From the NCBI RefSeq assembly GCF_014898055.3, contig NW_026555331.1, positions 104,901,194-104,965,193 of the forward strand: a DNA stretch of 64,000 nucleotides, given 5' to 3'. Below are positions 22,695-34,379 of this stretch, piece after piece. The notes under the pieces are model-generated. The model made no database searches. It saw only the letters and a list, made by a program, of their open reading frames with translations, and was not told the origin of the DNA. The DNA is from Talpa occidentalis. Its lineage: Eukaryota; Chordata; Mammalia; Eulipotyphla; Talpidae. Position numbers and translations under genes: made by a program. Positions within the stretch are counted from its first letter, which is position 1. Every line of letters begins with the position of its first letter.

Positions 22695-24030
22695 GCAAGA
22701 AGATATTGTCTATGGACTCGTGTCAGCCACCTAAGGAGAAGTTGAGGGTAAATCTGACAGGATTATACAACTTCACCACAAAAACCTTTTGCACAGGATT
22801 TAAGAAAATTGGATTATGATCTTAATTTCTTGGCATTATGTAATTTCTCAGTTCCTAAGCATAGCTCCCAAAACACACAATGGCAGCACTGCCCTTAACT
22901 GCTTTTCCAGACAAAATCTTTTCAAATTTCCACCAGAAGAATGTCGTCGGCACCACCTCATCCTGATCATCCTAACAACTGGGTGAGTTATGCTGTAGTC
23001 AGATGGATGAGCTTCAACCTCTGCTCCTACCTGCCAACAAGGCGAGTGCTGGGCCAGAAAAATGTCTTCCTTTTAAAATTAATAACATCTATGGGCTTTT
23101 GTTCATAATAAAAAATAGGTATGGTTGTAGACAAAGTGGAAAATCTAGAAAATTGTGGAAAGTAAGTTATCCATAATCAACTCGCCCAACATAGTTCAGT
23201 TTGTCTACTCTTCTGTGTTTCCTTCCAGTATTCTTTATGTAGGTTCTGGAAAATAGGGTTAGTTTTATCTTTTCTCTTATTGTAACCTAAAGATTTTTAT
23301 GTTTTTCTCTTTAAAAAAAATTACTGCGCACGCATTTTGTTGTAAAAAGCTGCACTTGACATTAATATTGAGAGACATGCAAGATGAAGTTCATGCTCTC
23401 TGAAATCCTGCACGTAAGGTGAAGATATATGACAATCCAGGAAAAGTAATTAATGGTACAGAAAGGGGAAGTAGAAATAAAAAAATGTCTGTGAAGGGCT
23501 CAAATCTAGACACGACTGCCATGGGCTGGAATGATCTCGAGAGGATTTTGTGAAGAAACACCAGAGGCTAATATGAAGCACTGTTATATTACAGAGAATT
23601 TTGAATTGCTAATAACTGTACAAGTTTATTCCCCTTTTTTTTCCCGTACAGAATGACAGACTCACCAAAGTCATTGCCACTGTTATATCTTTGCTATTAT
23701 GGACAAAATTAACTCCCACCAAAGCTGTTTCTTAAAATACCATAAAGGCACCTAAAAGCAATTCAAAGTGAGTTTTACATTACAACTTAATTCATTACAC
23801 AAACTGGAGTTGAGTGAAAAATCAAGAAGTTATCTGATGACTTAGAATCTGATGATTTAGATACCAGATTCCTGGTATCTAAATAATAGCCAATGCAAGA
23901 GATTCTGTATACACATTAGCAAGAATACTTTATGTTAGATAGAGACAACCTTACTCCCCACAGGATCTTAAAGACTGGAACTACTTAGCAACCAAACTTA
24001 ACTTCTGGGAAGATGTTCTTTGATTAGCCT
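22695..24030. other. Unique non-coding sequence with a short hairpin
   Basis: No gene was recognised. It contains a 13-bp perfect inverted repeat with a 4-nt loop at 23855-23884 (ATTTAGATACCAG / CTGGTATCTAAAT). Confidence 0.5.
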
Positions 24031-24039
24031 GTTTTCACC

Positions 24040-24510
24040 CACTCCTTCACTCGGAAAACACTGCTAAGTATCTCGGGCCATCTGTCAATGAGTCCAGCAC
24101 TGGGCTAGGTACTGGAGATACAAAGGTGAAGGGAACCAGGTGGGCAGTGTTCCTACCTTCATGGAACTGACAAGAGGGGTTGACAAGCAGACAGCAGTTA
24201 CAACCCAGTGTAATAAATGCCATGGGTAAATGCTAGGTGAAGGAACATAGACTATGAGTAAATGTTAGGTCAAGGAGTGCATACTTAGGAGGGGTACTAT
24301 GTTAGCCTAGGCTTGGAGAATTAGGAAAGAGGTATTTAAGTAAAAAGAATAATAACAGTCAGTGAGGCAGCAAAAGAGATGTCTAGGAGAGGGAGTAGCA
24401 TATGAAGTTCTAGAGGAGAGAAAAAACGGTGAAAATGTAGATACGAGATAGTCAGAATGGCTGGCTCAGAGAATGGACAAGGGAGGACTTTTGTGAACAA
24501 TGAGGCTGGA
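24040..24510 (+). repeat. L2 LINE 3' fragment
   Basis: The phrases 'gtccagcactgggctaggtactggagatac', 'cctaccttcatggaactgac', 'gttacaacccagtgtaataaatgcc', 'gggagtagcatatgaag' and 'gatagtcagaatggctgg' follow L2 order over nearly 500 bp. Confidence 0.65.
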
Positions 24511-24521
24511 GGGAGAGCTGT

Positions 24522-24591
24522 ATGCACGCATGCATATATGCACCCACAGACGTAAGTGTGCATGTAATGTGTGCATGCACACACACACATT
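24522..24591. repeat. CA/TG-rich alternating purine-pyrimidine tract
   Basis: Imperfect GCATGCATA, TGTGCATG and CACACACACACA units occur. It is a low-complexity simple repeat capable of Z-DNA-like conformations. Confidence 0.6.
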
Positions 24592-24594
24592 TAG

Positions 24595-24715
24595 ACCTCA
24601 AAACAATCCTCGTTGTCATTATCCTCATTTACAGAAGAGGAAACCAAGGCATGAGAGAACACCAGCTAGAGAAAAACAGCTAGTAGCCAAGGGATCCTGA
24701 ACTGGAGAGGGACTG
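24595..24715 (-). repeat. MIR SINE fragment
   Basis: The phrases 'tcattatcctcatttacagaagaggaaacc', 'aaggcatgagagaacacc' and 'cagctagtagccaaggg' are the antisense MIR core. Confidence 0.55.
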
Positions 24716-24719
24716 AGGA

Positions 24720-25380
24720 ATTTTGCACTAGGAAATACCATGTTGGCGCAGTGCACAGAATACTTTGAAAAGTTCCAGAGTGGAGTTTAAGGAAGTCTAT
24801 TAGAAAGTGGTGATGAAATCTTTATTAAGATTGCTAGAGAAATTTAGGGCTCATTTTCTATCATCTGCAGTACAATGTCCTGAGCCTACAAATCATGCAA
24901 TTACATGACAGGTGAGACAGTATCTTTGTCTTCACAGAATTTATAATACACAGAAGCTCTCCATAGCCCTTGGCAAAGACCCCATAGGCCAACTACTTCC
25001 TAAGGAACCACGTCCAGCTGGATCAGAGGGTGGGGTTCCTTCACTCAAGATGATACACTTCTGCGCAGACCACAGAGACTCTAACTTGGCTGCTGTACTT
25101 CTCTGGGTCTGACAACCTCAGAATGACTACAGAGCCATCTCCTCCCGCTGTCCTGTGGTCCCATCACCCTGTCCCGGTCTCCCCTCCAACAATATCCATA
25201 TGGTACTGTCATTCTCTAGGGCCATTCTTGGCTGACCTTGTTCCCCCCTCAAAAAAACATGCTGCAAATAATTGATACTTAAAAAAAGACACTTGTTCCC
25301 ATTTTTAATGTTAATCCAGTCACCCCCTTACAGCTCTGGATAAGGAGTGAAATTAAACATTTCTAATAGGCTCCACCTAG
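24720..25380. other. Unique non-coding sequence
   Basis: No gene or repeat was recognised in this stretch. Confidence 0.4.
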
Positions 25381-25384
25381 CAAC

Positions 25385-25560
25385 ATGATATCTAAATCCT
25401 CACCACCACTGCCACTAGAAAAGATATGTCCTCATGAAACAGATGACAAAACTGGAAAAGGCAACTGTCTTGCGTTAGTCCACACAGCTATTAAGGGTAC
25501 AGGTAGGATTCAAACCCCATTCTGACTCCATACAGCCTCATTCTACCACATCATTTAAAT
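25385..25560 (-). repeat. MIR SINE fragment
   Basis: The phrases 'cctcatgaaacagatgacaaaactgg', 'gttagtccacacagctattaaggg' and 'aggattcaaaccccattctgactcc' match antisense MIR. Confidence 0.6.
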
Positions 25561-25564
25561 ATTC

Positions 25565-27730
25565 AGAAAAGAAAACAGGTCATTTGAAAATACACTGTTC
25601 CTCTCAAGTTGAAGACATTAAACAAGTCTGGTTAAGAGCCCAGTCCTGGGTTTAAGATTCTACTTTGAAATCACACCCTCAATTCCTAAACCTTCATTTC
25701 TGGTTCTGTAGCATGTTTAGTTCCTGACAGTATGGCCCTTAGCACCATATGTTGGACTGATGTGAAAAGAGAACGATTTCTGGCTGTGTTTCTGAAAGCC
25801 TGAATTCTTGATCAGCCTTCCATGGAGCTACAGTTCAGGAGAGAGGGGGTGAGCTAGGGTCACTCAGGACAAATGCACACTGTTACCATTCAGAACTTGG
25901 GCACCAAGACTCATTGTGGCCCTGGTAACTGAGGGCAGGTGATAGGTCAGCAATAGGTACGTGGGTTGATCATATAATTTATTGTTCCAAATCACTGGGA
26001 CCTGCTGCCCCCCTCTCCCCCAAGGAAGAGAGGGTACTTAAGAACTGAGCAGGACAAATATGTATCGCTGGTCAGGACCTGGTCATAAGCAGGTTTTGTC
26101 CTCAAGTTTAAGGTCTAGGTTACAGCAGGTGTAGAGGCCTTGCTGGGTCTGGTCCTCAGTCTTACATTTTGTTGCTAAAAGCAACAAGTCGCTTCAGAAG
26201 AAGAACTGAGGAACAGTGCTTCAAGGAAGAAAAACCACAAAATGCATTCTAGCCCAGAGCTTGCCTATTCCCATGCCCCAAGCCCTGCATTGGGGGCAGC
26301 CTGTTTGTCTTGCTACACCTAGGGCTAAGAAATATCCTCCCCCAAGGAGGGATACAACAAGAAGAGAAAGGAATGTAGAGGAGATGCTAGGACTTCTATA
26401 TTTCTGGTCACCAAACCAACAGCTCTTGGCACTTGATACCCCAAAACAGTTGTGATTTGGAACCTCTATCAGTTCCTTTGTTCTCAAGCCCCAGGTTCCT
26501 CTTGGAGCTGGAGAGCCACTAGCATAGGCCTGAGATGTATGGTGAACAACGGACCCCCTAGAATGTTCTGGTCACCAGCCTTGGTGTAGGGGACTGTGGC
26601 CAACAGTGTCAGCATTTTTCAGGTAATGATTTGAATGCTATTTTTTCCAAACATACAAATACAAATGGCCTGCCTTTATGACTGGCATATATGCAAGAGG
26701 AATCATTTCCATGGAGACTATCCAAAGTTTAAAGACCCAATACCCTGCCCTGAAGACAAAACTTCATACCAAGTAGTTACTGAATATTCTTTCTATTGAA
26801 TAGAACCAAACTGGGTATTTTTAAAATCACCAGCACTGGAAATGGGAACAAGCAGTTTCTTAGCGCTAAGTGGTTAAAGAGAGACACCCACAGTGGCTGA
26901 AGTTGCAAAACTTACTCAACACCTCTTACTCCCGTTTTCCCACTTGCATCAGGTCAGAAACTGATTTGATTTGCTGCCCCAAGGAGGCTTCACACCTTCC
27001 CCCGTGTTCACCAGTGTGTCTTTTTCCATTACCCATGTTTAAAAACAGACCCTTTCATTTATGAGCATTGAGGGCTGGTGAAAGTCTCCAAGCCCCAGGC
27101 TCACCACTGACTCAGGCCCCTAACTGGTAACAGCTGAGCCGGCTTACGGGGGATGATGCCCCCACCTCCCATCCTGGAGACACAGCCCGGATGGACAGGC
27201 CTGCTGACCCCATCCCCATGCCAGTCTTGGGCGCTCACTTGGGGGCAGTGTTCCTTCCATGGTGATGAAGGCAATCCTCTATATCAGGGCAACAGGAAAA
27301 GTGGTTGCTAAATGCTTATCCCTGGGCTGCTTCTGATCTCTAATAAGAGAGGAAACACAGGTAAAGGGCAGTCCTTTATTTGCAGTTTATATTCTCTTTT
27401 GGTTATAAAAATATCCTTTCTTTTAACAAAGGATGCTGACAACAGATTTTTTTTTTTTTTCTTCAAGTCCTTAATTGGTAAAATGTTAGTATCAGTATGT
27501 TGATAAGGATTTTCTGGTAAAATTTTGTTGGCTCAAGAAATGCAAAAGTCTGGCGCACACTCCATGCCAGGGCCCTGAAGGAGCAGAGAAATGGTGACGT
27601 GGTAGAATGGGTGGGGAGAAAGCTCCCATTGCAGAACTTCCATCGGTTCAGTACAACATAAACCAAAATTAATAATTCAAGAAGGCAACAAGGATGCATT
27701 CTGCCCCCACTCATCTGGCAGAGCATTTAA
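25565..27730. other. Unique non-coding sequence
   Basis: No gene was recognised. It contains a T-run near 27446-27460. The part from 27080 to 27260 is locally GC-richer but has no CpG-island character that I can see. Confidence 0.4.
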
Positions 27731-27734
27731 TTAT

Positions 27735-27885
27735 CCAGTGCATTCTCAGAGCTACCCTGCAAAACAGCTATTACTTTTTCCCCATTTTACTGCTAAGGAC
27801 ACTAATAAGAGTCAGTGACATAAATGATTCATCAAGATAGCACCAAGGGGTTGGTTGAAGGCTCAGTTCAGCCCCAAGGCCCATT
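27735..27885 (-). repeat. MIR SINE fragment
   Basis: The phrases 'ctattactttttccccattttactgctaagg' and 'ggttggttgaaggctcagttcagcccc' follow antisense MIR order, decayed. Confidence 0.5.
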
Positions 27886-28079
27886 TTCTTTTCCTACAGA
27901 AAGGGAGAGAAGTGATAGGCCAGTGCTTCAGCCCTTTATCAAACAAGCACCGGAAAGCAACTCAATATACAGTGAGTTGTGAGGGGGCCTGTTTCTAAAC
28001 GGAGCCTATGGCATTAGAAAGCCCAGGTAGTCACAAAGACAGAACAATGGAATTTTGTTTCCTCCCTGAATTTGCTAAT

Positions 28080-28240
28080 GGATTTATTTGAAGATCTGGT
28101 CTGTGGAATTGCAAAAGCTCTGAAAATGACATTCACTGAAATAGGCCCAAATTAAAAATAATTGACAATCTAATCTCAAATGATACGCTGCTGACTAACA
28201 TTCAGCCAAATCTAAATTAACCAAGTACAGTCATCTCCTT
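28080..28240. promoter_or_regulatory. Possible conserved non-coding element
   Basis: This stretch lacks repeat signatures and is rich in AATT/TAAT motifs (AAATTAAAAATAATTGACAATC, split here as motif positions 28150-28170, and AAATTAACC near 28214). It may be an enhancer-like element. Conservation could not be tested. Confidence 0.2.
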
Positions 28241-28544
28241 CTCTTTACCGTGGGTATTCCATTGCTCATTGAAATTGGGCAAGCTATCACCCCTTAAACT
28301 TATCAGAGTTTAAATGGAAAGATTTTGAAAATATGAAGACCAAAGAGTCCACTTGAGTATTATCTGTGGGTTTAATTTACCCATGTTATTGGTACTTTGC
28401 AAAATGACAAAAACTACGCTCTAGGTGTATTCTCAAGGGTCATACAGCATTCTATATTAGAATTAGTGGAAATGATGGCTGTCACAAACAAGGTAAAGAT
28501 TTGGCCACTTACTGTCTCTTTTGCTTAATAAGTCTATTAAGTGT

Positions 28545-28715
28545 TGATGAATAATACCCGGCACTTGTCCATTCATCGAACGAACGCGTACTGTCTGTCC
28601 ATTAAATGCTAGCCATTGCTCAAGTTGACAGAGAAGTGAAAAATATAGATGAAAATTCCTGCTGTTATGAACTTTTCATTCTAGTTAGGAGGAGACAGAT
28701 AAACAGTAACAACTT
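28545..28715 (+). repeat. L2 LINE 3' fragment
   Basis: The phrases 'cggcacttgtccattcatcgaacgaacg', 'aaatgctagccattgctcaag' and 'gaacttttcattctagttaggagg' follow L2 order. Decayed. Confidence 0.55.
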
Positions 28716-28719
28716 CACT

Positions 28720-31700
28720 TCTTAAAATGGAAAATTTAAATTTAGAAAGAACATTTTTCACTTGTGGATAGTTTGCATGATAAATGGAAACCCATGAGTT
28801 TCTCCAATTTATTTCTTCATAATAGGAGAAAAAAAATATGTTGCAAAAGATTTAAGATATTTACCTCACTTGAAGCATAATCACGAAGACATCTTTTATT
28901 AATGTCCCTGAAATACCTTCCTGGCGTTTTTCACTTGATGGGATTGGAGTGACACTAGGGACTATGCTGAATCCTTTTTAGAGGATGGACTTGAAGGGGC
29001 AAACGGTTCCCAAAACAGGATGCACTCTGGCCATGCTTAGCCAAGTCAACAGGCTTCCTCTAAAACCAACCATTCATTTTTATGCAGGACCAGTACACGG
29101 TTCAGTACAATGTTCTTATTCAGGCAACTTGGGCAGAAACTCTTAACTATCTCAAGAATGAAGGCAAAAGAGTAAGGCTGAGACAAGGTTATCATGGCTG
29201 CGTTTCTGACCTGTCACACTTCTTTTGTTGGAAGAAATTGCTAGCAGATGAAATGTAAGTCCTCCAAACATTTCCTCTTGATTCAGCTATCAAATATATA
29301 CGCCGAGCATACTGGAATCATATGGAAAATTACTACAAAGGCAAATGTAACTTTCATTATCCTAAACAGATGCATGGAAGATAAAAATGGATGCAGACTG
29401 GAGTAAAGAATGAAAGGCTACAGAGCAGCAATCTTTGAAATTCCATGGAAATGATTTGCTATATAAAATGAGAACCATTTAAAAAAGTTGAAGCCCTTGA
29501 AATATAAAAATTTTTTCAACTTGTGTTCAGATCTTTTCTTTTATAAGCTAATTATTAAAAAGCTTAAAAAAAGAAAGCAACATTACTTTTGTTATTTTCA
29601 TTTCAAGTAATCAGAACCAAGTTTGCTGGCAAGGTAAGGAATTATACATTCATGTAGGTACTGACTGGAGCTGTTCTAAGTGGAAAGCAAATCACAGGAA
29701 CAAGGTAGAAGGTTTAGACTAAGTGAAGGGTTACCTGTTCCTGGAAAGTTGTTAGCAGTGCAACAAGCACTTCCTGGCTGAAGTGCTCATCTCAGCTGAA
29801 AGCACCATTTCGATATCTAAAAAGTGGCAAGAGTTAACATACAGCCGACTGCACTATATAAGGGCATAAAAACATGTAAACAGAGAAGATTCAGAAAACA
29901 TGGGCAAGGACTCTAGGTTTTGCATCTCCAGATTTAGATCTGAGCAAATCAGAGGTAAGAGCCCTTTAGGCTGTGGTGGAGAATGTTTTTAAAGAGTTGA
30001 GGAGTGTTGGGTTTAAACAGACACATGTAGACTACAGACTCGGCCCTGACTGCAGAGCAGCAGAAACTTTATAGGCTTGTGGCATGGAATACAAACAAAT
30101 CAACGTGGACAGGACTAAGAGATAAACAGTTTTAAATGTCTTGATACAACTAAGATGTTTCTGTAGCCAGATTCCTTGCCAAAGGGGAAGACTTTGAAAA
30201 TTTCGGTCTGGCATTTCCAGTTATAGGATGTTAGGAAACCACGTGAGACACAGCGGTGCCTTCCCAAGAGAGGCGGTGGTGCATTTTCTTTCCTCATGCA
30301 GGCAAATCTCCTAGGCGGGCCTGACTTGTTATGGACAGGGCTGTGTAAGCAAGGATCGTTTATTCTTTCAAGTTTGGGCTTTTCTTCTTTTTGGAAGGCA
30401 GCAGGGAAGATTTTGTTAAGTTTCACATTATTTGCCAGATTGTTACTTATACTGCTTTAAAAAAAAAAAAATGCATGAGTTACTATGAACTTTTCTATTA
30501 TTTACAATGTAAAGCCCAAGCTGTCACTCACCATCTTGACTTTAAGATAGTTTTTATCTTTGTATTGGTTTAAAACTAAACTTTAAATAACATCTCTCTT
30601 TTGGCTTAGGGGAAAAGGATAATAAAAGTTTGATTTCTATTTTGGTTCTAACCAAAAGTATTTCATAAACATTTAGGAAGAGGATTGTCAAGTCTAACCT
30701 AAACTGTTCCTATGACAAAGACACAAACCTTCTTAAGATATATTCAGATAAAGAGTCATCATTTTCATTCTTATGTTATGATTTCTACCAATATGGGCAC
30801 AGTTATTCAAACTAATGCCATGGACGGTGAGTGAAGCATGGTCACATATGGAGGTATGATAATGTTCTCCCTGAATTATCCAGTTAAGTGCATGACTGAT
30901 CCAAAAAAAAAAAAAAAAAAGGCAAAAAATAATATATATATATGTATGTAACCAGAGTTCACAGCCCCTTATCAGTTATTCTAAGCACCTATTCTTAGCA
31001 CAGCTTGGTCACTATACATGAAGGATAGTTACATCTACTTAAGTCTATAAACACTTCCTAAAATCCCTAGGGTGTCAAGCCTTCTACAGCTATTCCAAGT
31101 CCACCTTTCTTTTCCATCCATTCTCCATCCATGGCACCTTTATTCATTAGATGCCCCCAAAATCTACACTTTCTGGAGAAGAGTTTTCAGAAGTTGCCAT
31201 GGCAAGAGGGGGCCAGAGAAGGTATCTGGGATGGCCATTTCTTCCTGTGTTTCTATGCAGTGAGAGTTCACAGGAAGCAAACACTGGCATGCAGGTAAGG
31301 GTGGAGGTTGATGAATGATGGGGAAAAAACAGGACTCCCCCATTCCCCAGGTCATTTTTGAGGATGGGAAGCAGAGGGCAGGATGAATAGTGATGGAGTG
31401 AGTCCTACCCCGGTTACTTGCACTGTTTCCTGTGGAGTCCGCTGCTTGTACCTGTTTGTGTTACATGATGGTCTCACTCAGAAACTGGGCTTTTTTTTTC
31501 TCTGATAGAGATTCTCTGGGGAGAGGTAGGCATATAAATTTTGTCATGGGGAACTGAGTGGGGAGACTTCAGATATTCTTCCTACGGGAGGTTCTGCTTT
31601 CTCAAGCACATTTTGGAGAGTTTCACATACGCAGAAGCAAAGGCTGGGGGCTGGCTCTCCTCCTAGTCTTTACAACAAACCTAAAAGTTCTGGGGTGGCC

Positions 31701-33820
31701 TACGGACAAGTTTATCCTGGATATGTGAAAATACAATAAGTGAAACAATTTACAGCATGATTTCCTCCTTGCTATCACTTGTACCTTCTTCCTTTCTTCT
31801 TAACCTTCAACTGGGCACTGAGTTCTCTGAGAATAAATAGCCCACATTTTGGGTGCCAACCAATAAAGAAAACATGTATTTTATGAAAGAAGGAGATAAG
31901 AACTAAATGAATGGGCCTGTCATTTGGGGAGGGGGTCATTCTTTGTAAGACCCACAAGATAAACACATCTTATATTTTGGGAATTAAAGAAAGAAAAAAA
32001 AAAAATGAGGCTCTGTTGTGCCTTCCCGAAAGCCTTTTCTGCTTTGGCGTGTTTGTAAATAGCGTATTTCACTTGGCTAGAGGAGCCACAGCTTGAGAGA
32101 ATCAAGCCCAGCACTTAATTTGCTGGATCAGGCTGCCTCTTTTGTTTGTGATAAGTAAAACCTGATCTTCAGTTTAAGAAAAATCTGTCTAGTATGTTTA
32201 GAATATGAGCAAGACTATGCCTGGAGCAACATAATGGCCTCAGTGCTCCAAACACCTCAAGTCAGGTCTAAGAGCCAACACAAGAAGATGGAAGGCTTTC
32301 AACACCTGAGTTTGGAGAACTCTTGCCAAGGAGAGGCTCCATGACCAGGCAAGAGTCGTTTCCAGGTAAGGAGGCAACATTATTACAAAGGGCCTATTCT
32401 CTGATCCTAACCTGTGCTCCAAACATCTCTTCTGTTCTTTCCCTTTGTGCCTCTCCAAGCTTAGCGCTTCTCAGCTCCCCACATCCTAAAACAGAGGTGA
32501 ATATCCCAAGCATCTCTTCTGGGTTCTTGGGTCCTCCATATTTATTTTCTAAAGATGTTACATAGTACCTGGCAAGGTGGATTTACCCAAGGACCTCCTG
32601 AAGTGTGGATTAAATTAAATCACTTCAACATACTAGATGGTGCACTTCGAGCTCACCTTTTCCCCTAGAATGCAGCAACATGCTCGGTACTTAGTTAATA
32701 AAATGCTGACTGAAGTGAACATAAGGAGATCCTTCAGACACCGGCACTAACTTCTGTTATGGGATCAAAAGTTCACAAAAAGTGAAGACATTTGCACACT
32801 GTGGAAGAGAAAGACTCTTAGAGCCTGGACTAATATGGGAGAGACTTGAGATTGGCAAGGTGACAGAGGGAGAAGGTACTGGTCACTGCAGCAGATACTG
32901 GGGTGGAGGAAGAGCAGACAGTGGCTCATTGATGATACACCTCAGGACACAGGATAGGTGGAGCCTAAGGGACACTGGGACTGCACACTCACCTCCAGGC
33001 ACTTGCAATGTCATCAGGGGAGCAGGACCTCTGAAAAGGGGAGGACACCCTACCAATGAGCATGGAGGTTTGGTGGAATTACCATTAAGTGACCCCAGAG
33101 CACCTTCCACACATGACAGAAAGAACACTCCAGTCACATGGGACATAGCCCTGAATCTTGACAGAATTCTTTCAATCGCCATGCTGCAAATATGTACCTT
33201 TGCCCTCCTGATTTTGAAATAGTTCTGATTTCTGAACTTAAAATTATGGTACTCTGCAGGGACTTCTAATTCTTTTTTTCCCCCAACACGAGAAGATGGA
33301 AAGCTTTCAACATAATTCTGTTTAAAATGAGCTCACCCTGAGATATAAAGAATACCAATATCTTACCACAAAATTTCTCCTTTACGTGACTAAGTTCTGA
33401 ACTAAAGCATAGCAATATAAATTTCAAATTGTCTCGTGCCTTAGTGCTTTGAGGCAACATACACTAACTACCATATGTGCCAAGTTTCTATAGGTCCTTT
33501 TTTAGGTGACTGATTCAGTGAGCTTAAGAAGCTGTAATTCTGTTCCTATTAAGAAGTGTCTAAAATTAGGTCCCTCCCTGGAGCAATGGTGATGAATTCT
33601 CTAGGCTGAGGTGGATTCTTGCTCCCTTCAGTCAAGACCAAGAAGCCTTTGCCCACTGGGGTTCCATTGCCTTTACAGCAAACAGCAAGGAGAACATTCC
33701 GAAGCACAAAGAAATCCTTTTAGTTTCTTTTGTTACCAAAATGCAGATCCTACAACTAGTTGTTTTGAGTATTATTAGGCAGCCTTTGAAGATGGTCAGT
33801 TGTAAGTGAAAACTGAATTT
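28720..33820. other. Long unique non-coding stretch
   Basis: About 5 kb without a recognised gene or young repeat. It holds A-runs at about 30458-30470 and 30903-30920, followed by a short (TA)n near 30932. The reading frames are scattered; the longest (32782-33222, plus, 146 codons) has no domain I can recognise. I see no splice-bounded exon with familiar protein content, though unknown exons cannot be excluded by eye. Confidence 0.45.
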
Positions 33821-33837
33821 GAAACAAGACACAGACA

Positions 33838-34100
33838 GGGCCTCCCTGGTGGCACAAGGGGTTAAGATGCAGTTATGAAGCTGTCTGCAGCCACAGCAGC
33901 ACAAGTTTGATTGCCGCCAGGGAGCTACCCACATGGCGCAGCAGACCTCCCCTGAGTCACCCGCTGCAACCCTCAACAGTGATTTCAGTCAATCTGTTCT
34001 GTTCCCTACTCTGTCTCTGGTGAATCCTTTCACCCACCCCACCTCTGGCCTGTACCCCAATTCTTGTATGCATAAATAACTAAATCTTTAAAAAAACAAG
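33838..34100 (+). mobile_element. tRNA-derived SINE, long form
   Basis: It starts GGGCCTCCCTGGTGGCAC, has a decayed B box near 33905, and keeps the full body ('tgtctctggtgaatcc', 'ctggcctgtaccccaattc') and a tail GCATAAATAACTAAATC. Exact 12-bp duplications AAGACACAGACA flank it at 33826-33837 and 34101-34112. It is the same family as the copies at 4147, 16843 and 52084. Confidence 0.85.
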
Positions 34101-34139
34101 AAGACACAGACATACAGATTGACAGCTAATGTAATATAT

Positions 34140-34375
34140 CATTTAATATTCATAGCATGCTTGTATGAAAGATACTCTCATTTTGTTGACTCTTGTCTCA
34201 TTCCAACAAGGACTTACGAAATAGATTTCTTGTCTTTAATTCATAGATGAAAAAATAGCAGCCAAACCACATTAAGTGACTTGTCTACACTCCAGACCCA
34301 GATGCATGGCCAAGTTGAATCTGAACCCAAAGACTCCTGAATTCAAATGCCATGGTCTTTCTAGAATAATACACA
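34140..34375 (-). repeat. MIR SINE fragment
   Basis: The phrases 'tttaattcatagatgaaaaaatagcagcc', 'attaagtgacttgtctacactcc' and 'gaatctgaacccaaagactcctg' match antisense MIR. Confidence 0.6.
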
Positions 34376-34379
34376 AATG

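Noticed and set aside
32782..33222. 146-codon plus-strand reading frame
   Set aside because: No familiar protein content or supporting splice/poly(A) context; overlaps a minus-strand frame.
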